NCBI GenBank assembly: GCA_014799665.1
Contig: JAAVHP010000003.1
Span: forward strand, 1-8,098
From: Clostridiales bacterium
GTDB lineage: Bacteria; Bacillota; Clostridia; Christensenellales; Pumilibacteraceae
DNA length: 8,098 bases
Reading direction: 5' to 3'
Positions 1-6,425 of the stretch are shown piece by piece; position 1 is the first letter of the stretch; every line of letters begins with the position of its first letter. Both the position numbers and the translations under genes were made by a program. Under the pieces are notes generated by a model that searched no databases, had not been told where the DNA came from, and was given only the letters and a program-made list of their open reading frames with translations.

Positions 1-1
1 T

Positions 2-2695
2 GTCGCCGGCTACAAAGCACTCGACAACTGCAACTGGTCCGACTATGTGACCATGGAGTGGGAGTACAAGCCGAGCACGAAGGATGAGGACGACGGCAAT
101 CCGCTGAAGATCCCGTCCGGCTTCGGTTTCTCGGGTGTCAGAAGCCCGATGCTGACGATCAGCCCGCTGACTGAAGGCATGGACGGCTGGTGGGTCCGCC
201 TGGCGATCTACCCGAAGACCGATGCCCCGAATGCATCGGATCTGTACATGACAACGCGGTGGATCCGCATCGACATCGACGGCGTGAACGGCGCGCTCGA
301 CCCGGTCGTGACGATCACGAGCAACCCGGATGCCGTCGGCAGCATCACTAATGTGTCCCGCGGCGGTGCCGCTGTGTTCACAGCCAACGTGGATAACCAG
401 CCGTTCGGCAGCACGCTCAGCTATCAGTGGCAGAGCCTGGCGCAGCCGACGGCAGCCAACCCGACTCCGGCATGGTCCTCCATTTCCGGAGAGACGGCTC
501 AGACCCTGACGATCCCGAACGTGACAGATGCGATGAGCGGCGTATCCTACCGCTGCCAGGTAACCTGCATGCAGAGCGGCCCGGCCAATCTCGGATCGAT
601 CAATGTCAGCAACTACCTCACGCTCAATGTCACGGATCCGGACGGCAGCGTGTACGTGACCGCTTCCAATCCGACCGGCGATAACCTGATCTACAAGTTT
701 GTCGGCGATACGCTGTCAGCACAGATCAGCGCCCGGACAGACAACGGTGATCCGATGACGTATCAGTGGTACGTCAGAAGCTATCTGGCTCCAGTGCCGG
801 CCTCGATCGACACTGTTGCCGAGGCAGCAGCTTATCTTGCCGGCGCCGCTTCGGAAGAAGTGCCCGGTGCAACTGCCGCGAGCATGACGAGCGAACCGCT
901 CAAGGAAGGCGTCTACGCATTCCGCTGCCGTGTCGAGAACGCCAATGATGCAGCCAAGGCAGCCTTCGGCCCGATCATCTACGTGATCGTAGGCCAGAAC
1001 CAGATTGGCATTTATCCGGCACCCGGCGACGTCATCAGTGCGGGCGTGGTGAACGGCCACAGTCTGACGCTCGAAGCACGGGCAAAGGCAACGGATGTCA
1101 GCTATCAGTGGCAGAGATACAACACGGCTTCGCAGCAGTGGACGACGCTCACTGCAACCGGTCAGAAGCTGACTCTTCCGGCACTGACAACAGAAGCAAC
1201 CGGCACTCTGTACCGCTGCGCGATCTCGACGCCCGGCAGCACCAGCCCGGCCTACACCGGCTGGTACCTGATCAACGTCTGGGATACAGCGAACACACCG
1301 GTTGTCACGAGGACTGCCCAGAATATCCACTGGACGCTCTCGCAGTTCGGCAATACCCTGCAGAACAGCAAGGACGCCTATGCTGCGGATCCGGCAAAGG
1401 ATACAATGGACCTGCTGACAAGCAGTGCCACCGTGGCGCAGGATCTTGAGCACGGCATCGGACCGGTCTGGGCTGTCTGGTACAACAAGGCCGGCAAGGT
1501 GATCGCGGTCAGCTCCTACGGCACCAGCACACCAGCAGTCCGTCCGATCACGAACTGGGATTGGGCACCGAGTGCCAACCTGTATCTGAGCAGCACCAGC
1601 TCCCCGTCCAAGGGCAGCTACACGAGCACGCTCCAGCTGAATCTGCCGGAAGTGATCAATGATCAGGGTGAGTGCGCAAGCGACACCACAATCGCACGGT
1701 CTCTGAACGGCACCTACTACTGCGTGTGGTACAAGCCGCAGACAGCGCAGGAAACCCTGCAGCAGACAGAGTACACCTACAACTACGGAGATCAGAGCAT
1801 CATCCCGGTCGACATGACCAACAATATGCTGCTGCTTGCTCCGCAGGCTGTCAGAGGCACCACAGCAATCCAGATCGAGGTCCCGGGTGACCCGTGGATT
1901 ATTACCGATCTGGCTGACACAGCGACGGTTTCCGTCGGATCACGGGCCACGCTTTCCGTGGCAGCGGCGATCACGCAGCCTTCTGACACGAACGCTCCGG
2001 TTTACACCTGGCAGGTGTCAGAGAACGCGGATTCGACTGATCCGAAATGGAGAAACTGCCTGTCCTCAGACGGCACAGGCCAGTTCACCAGCACGTTCAC
2101 GACGAGAACCATCACCCAGGATGACTATGACACGAACAAGACGCTCTCCTACCGCGTCATCGTGGCCAGCAGACCGAATGTGTCCAAGATCGTGAGCAGC
2201 ATCTGTGCGCTGAGCATTACGCAGGGCACACCTGGCGCTCCGGTGATCACACCTGGTGAAGGCAGCCCGATCAAGGTGGAGAACGGCGTCGTGACCGGCG
2301 TCACGGTCTCCAAGGACGGCACCACCGTCTCGCAGTTCCTGCAGGATCTCAATATGACCGTTCCGGCAGGCTACTCGCTGCGTGTGGTTGGAAGCGACGA
2401 AGAGCCGCTTGCTGCTGACGCGATCATCTACACTGGCTGCATCCTGCAGCTGGTGGACGATGCAACGCAGGAAGTTGCTGACTCTGCGACCATCATCGTG
2501 ACCGGCGACGTCCTCGGCAACGGTGTCATCGCGATCAACCAGCTCGTGAGAATGGCTGCCGATCTGAACGGCACCCGTCCGCTTGAGGGTATCTATGAGC
2601 AGGCCGGCGACTTCAACGGCAACGGCAGCATTGATATTGCTGATCTCGTCGCTGAAGCGCAGATCCTGAACGAACCCATCGAGGTGCAGAAATAA
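2..2695 (+). CDS. Large extracellular Ig-like repeat protein with C-terminal dockerin-like module (5'-partial)
   Basis: The frame is open from the window edge, so the true start and any signal peptide lie upstream; the GTG at 47 is internal. There are 897 visible residues (numbered from position 2), ending in TAA. Several Ig-like modules show a core Trp in Y-Q-W followed by a Y/F-R-C strand: W143/C185, W256/C309 and W370/C406. A less clear module has Y-Y-C at 572-574, and another pairs W670 with Y717-R-V, where Val replaces the usual Cys. Residues about 757-833 resemble the small beta domain that often precedes dockerins in Bacillota. Two EF-hand-like dockerin loops follow: 836-847 is degenerate (Leu at position 3, Gln at position 12) and 870-881 is canonical (D870, N872, N874, I877, D881). 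The inferred role is adhesin or scaffold-attached surface protein; no catalytic motif was seen. Codon choice is strongly G/C-ending, with no ATA codon seen. The ligand is unknown. Confidence 0.88.
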   Translation, partial: VAGYKALDNCNWSDYVTMEWEYKPSTKDEDDGNPLKIPSGFGFSGVRSPMLTISPLTEGMDGWWVRLAIYPKTDAPNASDLYMTTRWIRIDIDGVNGALDPVVTITSNPDAVGSITNVSRGGAAVFTANVDNQPFGSTLSYQWQSLAQPTAANPTPAWSSISGETAQTLTIPNVTDAMSGVSYRCQVTCMQSGPANLGSINVSNYLTLNVTDPDGSVYVTASNPTGDNLIYKFVGDTLSAQISARTDNGDPMTYQWYVRSYLAPVPASIDTVAEAAAYLAGAASEEVPGATAASMTSEPLKEGVYAFRCRVENANDAAKAAFGPIIYVIVGQNQIGIYPAPGDVISAGVVNGHSLTLEARAKATDVSYQWQRYNTASQQWTTLTATGQKLTLPALTTEATGTLYRCAISTPGSTSPAYTGWYLINVWDTANTPVVTRTAQNIHWTLSQFGNTLQNSKDAYAADPAKDTMDLLTSSATVAQDLEHGIGPVWAVWYNKAGKVIAVSSYGTSTPAVRPITNWDWAPSANLYLSSTSSPSKGSYTSTLQLNLPEVINDQGECASDTTIARSLNGTYYCVWYKPQTAQETLQQTEYTYNYGDQSIIPVDMTNNMLLLAPQAVRGTTAIQIEVPGDPWIITDLADTATVSVGSRATLSVAAAITQPSDTNAPVYTWQVSENADSTDPKWRNCLSSDGTGQFTSTFTTRTITQDDYDTNKTLSYRVIVASRPNVSKIVSSICALSITQGTPGAPVITPGEGSPIKVENGVVTGVTVSKDGTTVSQFLQDLNMTVPAGYSLRVVGSDEEPLAADAIIYTGCILQLVDDATQEVADSATIIVTGDVLGNGVIAINQLVRMAADLNGTRPLEGIYEQAGDFNGNGSIDIADLVAEAQILNEPIEVQK

Positions 2696-2732
2696 GGACG
2701 TTTCTGTACGGAAACAGGTGACGAACTGAGTT

Positions 2733-2760
2733 AAGAGGGAAGGCAGATGCCTTCCCTCTT
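2733..2760 (+). terminator. Hairpin terminator after the Ig-like/dockerin gene
   Basis: A perfect 12-bp stem (2733-2744 with 2749-2760) closes on the 4-nt loop AGAT, 37 nt after the TAA stop. The 3' arm ends in CTT and is followed by CTCTTC rather than a clean U-run, so it is a plausible but imperfect intrinsic terminator for the upstream gene. Confidence 0.6.
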
Positions 2761-2770
2761 CTCTTCAGGA

Positions 2771-2830
2771 CGGCAGGGCTTCTGCCCTGCCGCCGGGAAA
2801 GCCGGAAGAGATATCCGGTTTTCCCGGCGG
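2771..2830 (+). other. Two adjacent strong hairpins that share bases
   Basis: Hairpin A is a perfect 9-bp stem, 2771-2779 with 2784-2792, loop TTCT. Hairpin B is a 16-bp stem, 2790-2805 with 2815-2830, containing one G-T wobble and a 9-nt loop. They compete for bases 2790-2792, so a full A and a full B cannot form together. Neither ends in a T-run. With the terminator at 2733-2760 they make a tightly packed structured segment. It could be a folded 3' UTR or RNA-end protection element, a leader RNA for the gene at 3225, or a palindromic intergenic repeat. The base pairing is read directly; the function is unknown. Confidence 0.55.
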
Positions 2831-2874
2831 CCTCCAGGGGCCGTCTGCTGATTGCCGGGGACAAAGCACACAAA
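2828..2874 (+). repeat. Intergenic repeat, copy 1 (hairpin plus conserved tail)
   Basis: A stem at 2828-2832 with 2839-2843 leads into a tail made of a 14-nt block (2840-2853, GCCGTCTGCTGATT) and a 10-nt block (2865-2874, AGCACACAAA) separated by 11 nt. Both blocks recur exactly at 3136-3149 and 3162-3171, also with a hairpin at the 5' side. The stem shares 2828-2830 with the upstream 16-bp hairpin. Confidence 0.6.
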
Positions 2875-3121
2875 AGGGAAATTATAGTAAAACTGCAGAG
2901 GATATCATCCGCATGAGCTCAAGAAAAAGAGAAGAAGCCCGATAAAATAAGTAGATAAAACAATCTGGAAGTCCTTCCCATTAAAGAGCAGTTATCTCAG
3001 CGTTGATGACCGTAAGGAGCAGCTGTATTTTTGCAGAACATCTTCTTGCGCCGTCAGGAAAACCTTATGGATGGCACCATGTCAGGATCGGAAGACATAA
3101 TTTACTTAGGGGAATATCTTG
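2875..3121 (+). other. Non-coding gap between repeat copies
   Basis: No convincing gene is present. Only very short start-to-stop frames occur: a 10-codon one starting near 2913 and a 26-codon one at 3067-3147. Neither has a strong ribosome binding site or recognisable product. The stretch is more A/T-rich than the flanking genes and holds one weak promoter-like pair near 3003-3031. Confidence 0.5.
3003..3031 (+). promoter_or_regulatory. Weak sigma-A-like promoter candidate for the transglutaminase gene
   Basis: TTGATG at 3003-3008 (4 of 6 to TTGACA) and TATTTT at 3026-3031 (4 of 6 to TATAAT) are separated by exactly 17 nt. This is about 190 nt before the start codon at 3225 and would place the second repeat copy in the 5' leader. 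Each hexamer is only a partial match, so the call is tentative. Confidence 0.22.
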
Positions 3122-3171
3122 AGACGGCCATTGCAGCCGTCTGCTGATTTCCAGGCAAAACAGCACACAAA
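3122..3171 (+). repeat. Intergenic repeat, copy 2 (hairpin plus conserved tail)
   Basis: A 7-bp stem, 3122-3128 with 3136-3142, closes on a 7-nt loop and leads into the same 14-nt and 10-nt blocks as copy 1 (3136-3149 and 3162-3171), here 12 nt apart. The stem sequence differs from copy 1 but a stem is kept in the same place, which suggests that structure matters. The copy ends about 54 nt before the start codon, so it may lie in the leader of the downstream gene. Confidence 0.6.
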
Positions 3172-3212
3172 TGAACTATCGTAAGGCGGCAGCCAATATA
3201 AATAGAAAAGAT

Positions 3213-3218
3213 GGAGGA
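3213..3218 (+). promoter_or_regulatory. Ribosome binding site that sets the start at 3225
   Basis: GGAGGA lies about 7 nt before ATG 3225. An in-frame ATG at 3171 has no such site and would put 18 polar residues ahead of the signal peptide, so 3225 is the better start. Confidence 0.85.
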
Positions 3219-3224
3219 AAGGAA

Positions 3225-5561
3225 ATGAAGATATGGAAACGCTCTCTGGGCCTGCTGATGGCTGCATTGCTCCTCGCAGTGTCCCCAGCCGCTGGGCTGG
3301 CAGCGCCGGCGGCGGACGAAAGAACGGATGAGGAATTGACTTTCCAGAGTGAGATCGTGCTTCCAAACTGGGATGGGACAGATTTTCCGGTTTCGGAGCC
3401 GGGAAAAGCACCGCGGAGCATTCTCACATATAGCGAAGAATGTTATGGTGATCAGCTGCCTGCATCTTCTCGTGCCATTTATGACGCCATCAGAGAGAGC
3501 CCTCTATGGAACGGCCCGGCAGAACATATGATTGAACTGACCGAGTATTTGCCAGAGGAATCACTGACACTGCCGGGAACAGCAACCGTAACCAAGGAAG
3601 ATGACAGCTTTCTCCTGAACTGTGCGCTCGACGATGAACAAGCGGTACAGGACATGGTAATTGCCGCGCACACGGCCCTTCTGTACGATCACCCTGAACT
3701 TTCCTGGCTGGTGAATACAGATCCGACCATCGCTTTCAGAGTTAGCGCAGATCCCACAGAGGAAGAACTGGCAGCTATGTGCGAACTGCAGCCAGGAGAT
3801 GTTTTTACACTAGCCACACCTGTAGTTCACTTGGAATCCCTTGTCTATGGAATGAGTAATGAGAGCGTGCGCCGGGCTACCACGGCACCAGAAGAAGTAG
3901 AAGGCCCGGACCGCTGGCATTATGCAGATACCGGGAACCGGAATGATCTTGAAGCAGCGCTTACCTCAGCCCGGAATGAAATCGGAGACCTGGACGGTAT
4001 GACAGACGCGCAAAAGGTTGGAGCAGTACACGACTGGGTGTGCGGCCATGTCCGCTATGCAGACAAGACGAGTACGCGTTTTATAGGAAACTGGCGCGGC
4101 TATCAGACTGTTTGGAGTGCACTGATAGAGGGGGAGACCGTGTGCGCCGGCTATGCAAAGCTGATGAAGATGCTCCTTGATAGCTATGACATTCCCTGTG
4201 TGATTGTGCGGGGACAGAGCCGGGGAGAAGCGCATGCCTGGAATTATGTCATGCTGAGCGGCAGCTGGTACGGCCTGGATGCCACCTGGGCAGATCATGA
4301 CGGGGATATTGATCGACGTGATTATCTGCGGGGAAGCAGCGTGTTTGAGCAGGACCATGTGGCCGCAGGCCTCACTGACTGTTTTGCTTTCACTTATCCA
4401 GTTCTCGCAGAAGCAGACTATACAGAGGGCAGCAGCAGTATCCTGCCAGGAGATGTGAATCTGGACGGCATGGTTAATCTGCGGGATCTGCCAGCACTCG
4501 CAGACGCCATGGGTGCTGAGCGGCCGCTCAGTCCACAGGCGCTGGCGAACGGCGACCTGAATGAATCTGGACAGATAGAGCTGCAGGACATTACCATGCT
4601 CGCTGAGGATCTCCGAAAGAACGGCTATGCACAGGGAGCGCAACCAGGCAATGACTCTGCGGTACAGATAGCAGTGGATGCGGAAAATCTGCAACCGGGA
4701 GATTTGATTTCTGTGACCTTATCGGGAACCGGAGAAGGTATATGTGGACGACTTGAAGTATCGGGACTGGAGCCTACAGCTGTGTCAAGCGGTCTGTCGG
4801 ATGTGGACACTTTCGTTCTGCTGCCGGATTACGGCACATATGCTGTCACTTATACCTACCGGGTAGGTACCCAAGCAAAGGAAGTTTCTGTTCGAGCGTC
4901 GCAGGTATGCCGGGCGGAAGGCAGCGTGCTGCGACGAACCGCGGATGCTTCCTGGTCAGTAAATGTGGGGTCTTCTGGTCCCGCTTCGATACCGGCACCA
5001 AACCTTCAGCCGGCGGTTAGCGGCTTTGAAACAGGCTTGGCAAATGAGCGGACGTACTATGCGAAAAGTTCCGGGGCAAGCACCAAATACTATCTGCGCA
5101 GCAACACTGGAAAGATGACGCGGGTGGCAGTGCCGTCTGTAAAGACCGGAGGTCAGACTTTTTATCCAATCCTGAGCGGTGGCAGTGTACTGTTTCCACG
5201 GGTAGAGAGTGGACAGGTTGTTTGCTATAGTACGTTTGTGGACGGCATGGATGTGCCGATCTTAAACGTGCAGACCGCCGTATCCCCTGCTTTGACAGAC
5301 GGATATCAGACCGGGCGGATGAATGGTCGTCCATACTATGTGAAAGTATCCGGGGCCAGCATGAAGTATTATCTGAAGAGCAACTCCGGAAAGATGACGC
5401 GGGTAGCAGCTCCCAGCATCAGTGCTGGCGGCACCAAATACTACCCCATTAACCACGGCGGTACTGTTCTGTGGCCGGTAGTGGAAAATGGAAAGCTGCT
5501 CAGCTACAGCGCCTATGACGGCGATACAGAAAGTCCAGTGCTGGTACCAGCATTAGGGTAG
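3225..5561 (+). CDS. Secreted transglutaminase-like protein with internal dockerin-like module and C-terminal twin repeat
   Basis: A complete protein of 778 residues. Residues 1 to about 29 are a signal peptide: K/R-rich start, Leu/Ala core, Ala-rich cleavage region. Residues 30-250 form an N-terminal region with the D155-H-P-E-L-S-W segment typical of clostridial transglutaminase-like exoproteins. The transglutaminase-like core (about 260-370) has H269-D-W, the nucleophile C307 in V-C-A-G-Y, H337 in A-H-A-W-N and D352 in L-D-A-T-W, so the Cys-His-Asp triad is intact. Such domains act as cysteine proteases or crosslinking/amidase enzymes on peptides; the substrate here is unknown. A dockerin-like pair spans 408-469 with calcium loops D410-N412-D414-D421 and D444-N446-S448-D455. 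Residues about 470-590 are an unassigned beta-rich region, and 593-674 and 681-767 are two copies of a Tyr/Gly-rich repeat. An internal dockerin is unusual, as most are terminal. No LPXTG motif or C-terminal membrane segment is present, so attachment may rely on the dockerin or the repeats. Confidence 0.93.
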   Translation: MKIWKRSLGLLMAALLLAVSPAAGLAAPAADERTDEELTFQSEIVLPNWDGTDFPVSEPGKAPRSILTYSEECYGDQLPASSRAIYDAIRESPLWNGPAEHMIELTEYLPEESLTLPGTATVTKEDDSFLLNCALDDEQAVQDMVIAAHTALLYDHPELSWLVNTDPTIAFRVSADPTEEELAAMCELQPGDVFTLATPVVHLESLVYGMSNESVRRATTAPEEVEGPDRWHYADTGNRNDLEAALTSARNEIGDLDGMTDAQKVGAVHDWVCGHVRYADKTSTRFIGNWRGYQTVWSALIEGETVCAGYAKLMKMLLDSYDIPCVIVRGQSRGEAHAWNYVMLSGSWYGLDATWADHDGDIDRRDYLRGSSVFEQDHVAAGLTDCFAFTYPVLAEADYTEGSSSILPGDVNLDGMVNLRDLPALADAMGAERPLSPQALANGDLNESGQIELQDITMLAEDLRKNGYAQGAQPGNDSAVQIAVDAENLQPGDLISVTLSGTGEGICGRLEVSGLEPTAVSSGLSDVDTFVLLPDYGTYAVTYTYRVGTQAKEVSVRASQVCRAEGSVLRRTADASWSVNVGSSGPASIPAPNLQPAVSGFETGLANERTYYAKSSGASTKYYLRSNTGKMTRVAVPSVKTGGQTFYPILSGGSVLFPRVESGQVVCYSTFVDGMDVPILNVQTAVSPALTDGYQTGRMNGRPYYVKVSGASMKYYLKSNSGKMTRVAAPSISAGGTKYYPINHGGTVLWPVVENGKLLSYSAYDGDTESPVLVPALG
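5001..5246 (+). repeat. C-terminal protein repeat, copy 1
   Basis: Encodes residues 593-674 of the transglutaminase-like protein. Its core of 41 residues (R-x-Y-Y to Y-P-I) matches copy 2 at 28 positions, including S-G-A-S, K-Y-Y-L and G-K-M-T-R-V. A 17-bp stretch (5109-5125) is identical to 5388-5404. The family is not recognised; a cell-wall or glycan binding role is inferred only from its position. Confidence 0.8.
5265..5525 (+). repeat. C-terminal protein repeat, copy 2
   Basis: Encodes residues 681-767. It aligns with copy 1 after a short insertion near its start and ends 11 residues before the protein terminus. Protein similarity is clear but the DNA has diverged except for short blocks, so the duplication is not recent. 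Confidence 0.8.
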
Positions 5562-5723
5562 TCCATTCAAGGAGACAGTAGCATCTATAAATGGACGAAT
5601 GTTATACTGGCAGGCAACAAGATTTGCCTTCGAATCGTGCAACCTCGAATTTGTCTGCAGAAGAAGCTAGAAGACAGTTTGGCAGATGTTACGGCTCGTC
5701 AGTATAGATAGGTCAACAGTTCG

Positions 5724-5775
5724 TCTCTGAGAACGCAAAAAACCGGGATATCCCGGTTTTTTGCGTTCTCAGAGA
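5724..5775. terminator. Perfect 52-bp palindrome, probable bidirectional terminator
   Basis: All 26 base pairs match with no spacer, centred between 5749 and 5750. The inner part is a GC-rich hairpin (CCGGGATATCCCGG) preceded by six A and followed by six T, the classic two-way intrinsic terminator form. The outer 13 bp on each side (TCTCTGAGAACGC and its complement) extend the symmetry well beyond what termination needs. It lies 162 nt after the stop of the transglutaminase-like gene and would end that transcript. Confidence 0.8.
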
Positions 5776-5800
5776 TTTGCTAACTCACAACATGCAGCAT

Positions 5801-5880
5801 GTATTGTTATAATATATAAATAAGCAAAACTAATATTATAAATACATAATAATTGTATAATTACTTATTATTTAAATTGT
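5801..5880. promoter_or_regulatory. AT-rich tract with extended -10 promoter candidates
   Basis: Only 9 of these 80 bases are G or C, against roughly half or more in the flanking genes. TGTTATAAT at 5805-5813 is a perfect extended -10 element (TG, one base, TATAAT), and a second TATAAT lies at 5856-5861. No good -35 hexamer is seen at the expected distance, though extended -10 promoters can do without one. Transcription from here toward the gene at 6434 would carry a leader of about 600 nt. The tract could also be a regulator binding region or a DNA-bending site. Confidence 0.4.
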
Positions 5881-5924
5881 ACTTATATCACACATGATTT
5901 CCGATCTTACAAACTATACTTTGA

Positions 5925-6182
5925 TGGACAGGCAGGGAGTGCACAAAAAAAGCGAAGGAACCGCAGGACAGGGGGACACTTATTTCTGTAAAGCGTGCAT
6001 ATGCAGGTGCGTATGCAGACGAGACCTACTCAGACGAAGCTGCGAAGCTTCTCTTCAGCCAAGACGATCCAGCAGCCCAGACATCACAAGAGAATACCAG
6101 CAGTGAAGACCAGCAAGCGCAAATACAAAGCGATAAATTCTGTGTCTTTTTTTGTTGCCTGCGGAAAGGAAACCCCACGTGA
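5925..6182 (+). pseudogene. Possible remnant of a secreted-protein gene
   Basis: A frame without stops runs from 5925 to TGA at 6180-6182 but has no usable ATG, GTG or TTG start. Its middle part (from about 5994) translates as an Ala/Tyr-rich segment ending A-Y-A-D-E, like a signal-peptide cleavage region, followed by an acidic Gln/Ser/Glu-rich stretch such as often follows signal peptides. The last residues before the stop are Cys/Phe-rich and look out of frame. This fits the decayed front end of an exported protein, but chance remains possible. The overlapping ATG-initiated frames here have implausible Arg/Cys-rich products. Confidence 0.2.
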
Positions 6183-6425
6183 GCAGACGATCAGCCGCCG
6201 GGAAACAGCCGCACAGGAGCATCCGGCTTCTGATGCAGGGAGAAGCTCCCTAAAGAACTGTCCCGCAAGGGAGGGAGATCATCCGGAAACTGGAATCCCG
6301 GAAAGATGGAAGTGAAGCTTCAGTGTGCTTCCTGTCTGGGGTCAGGCGGCGGGAGCCAAGCTGCCAAAAAAGATGCTGACCTGCAGCTCACAACTCTCTC
6401 TTCTATAACTTCTTTATATAAGAAG
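6183..6425 (+). other. Hairpin-rich leader upstream of the third secreted-protein gene
   Basis: No gene is seen. Several small stems can be read: 6219-6223 with 6232-6236; 6238-6242 with 6246-6250; 6261-6264 with 6269-6272 capped by a GCAA tetraloop; 6280-6286 with 6298-6308 interrupted by a GAAA bulge; 6308-6312 with 6328-6332; and 6409-6414 with 6420-6425 just before the ribosome binding site. The 12-mer at 6194-6205 also occurs at 2789-2800 in the first intergenic gap. It does not match a riboswitch class I know. A structured 5' UTR is the likeliest reading. Confidence 0.35.

Noticed and set aside
716..1453. 245-codon open frame on the - strand
   Set aside because: It lies wholly opposite the well-supported Ig-like gene; its product is Cys/Arg-rich with no domain and no clear ribosome binding site. 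It arises from the GC-biased codons of the real gene.
2771..2875. A known riboswitch class (c-di-GMP, T-box or cobalamin) in the first gap
   Set aside because: I could not match any conserved core sequence of these classes; only generic stems are visible.
3067..3147. 26-codon frame ending inside repeat copy 2, as a leader peptide for attenuation
   Set aside because: It has only a weak AGGA upstream, no run of regulatory codons and no terminator T-run after the hairpin. The overlap of its stop with the repeat seems accidental.
3171..3224. Upstream in-frame ATG as the start of the transglutaminase-like gene
   Set aside because: There is no ribosome binding site before it, and it would place 18 polar residues ahead of the signal peptide. 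ATG 3225 has a GGAGGA site at good spacing.
3966..4694. 242-codon open frame on the - strand
   Set aside because: It overlaps the transglutaminase core and dockerin of the + strand gene, whose catalytic motifs are intact. No recognisable product.
4674..5000. Cohesin domain after the dockerin in the transglutaminase-like protein
   Set aside because: The start has a P-G-D-x-I-x-V pattern that recalls cohesins, but the region is only about 120 residues and the rest does not follow the cohesin pattern, so it is left as unassigned beta-rich sequence.
5894..6315. Two overlapping + strand frames (from 5894 and from 5995)
   Set aside because: Both lack ribosome binding sites and give Arg/Cys- or Lys/Arg-rich products of low plausibility; the third frame through the same DNA looks more protein-like.
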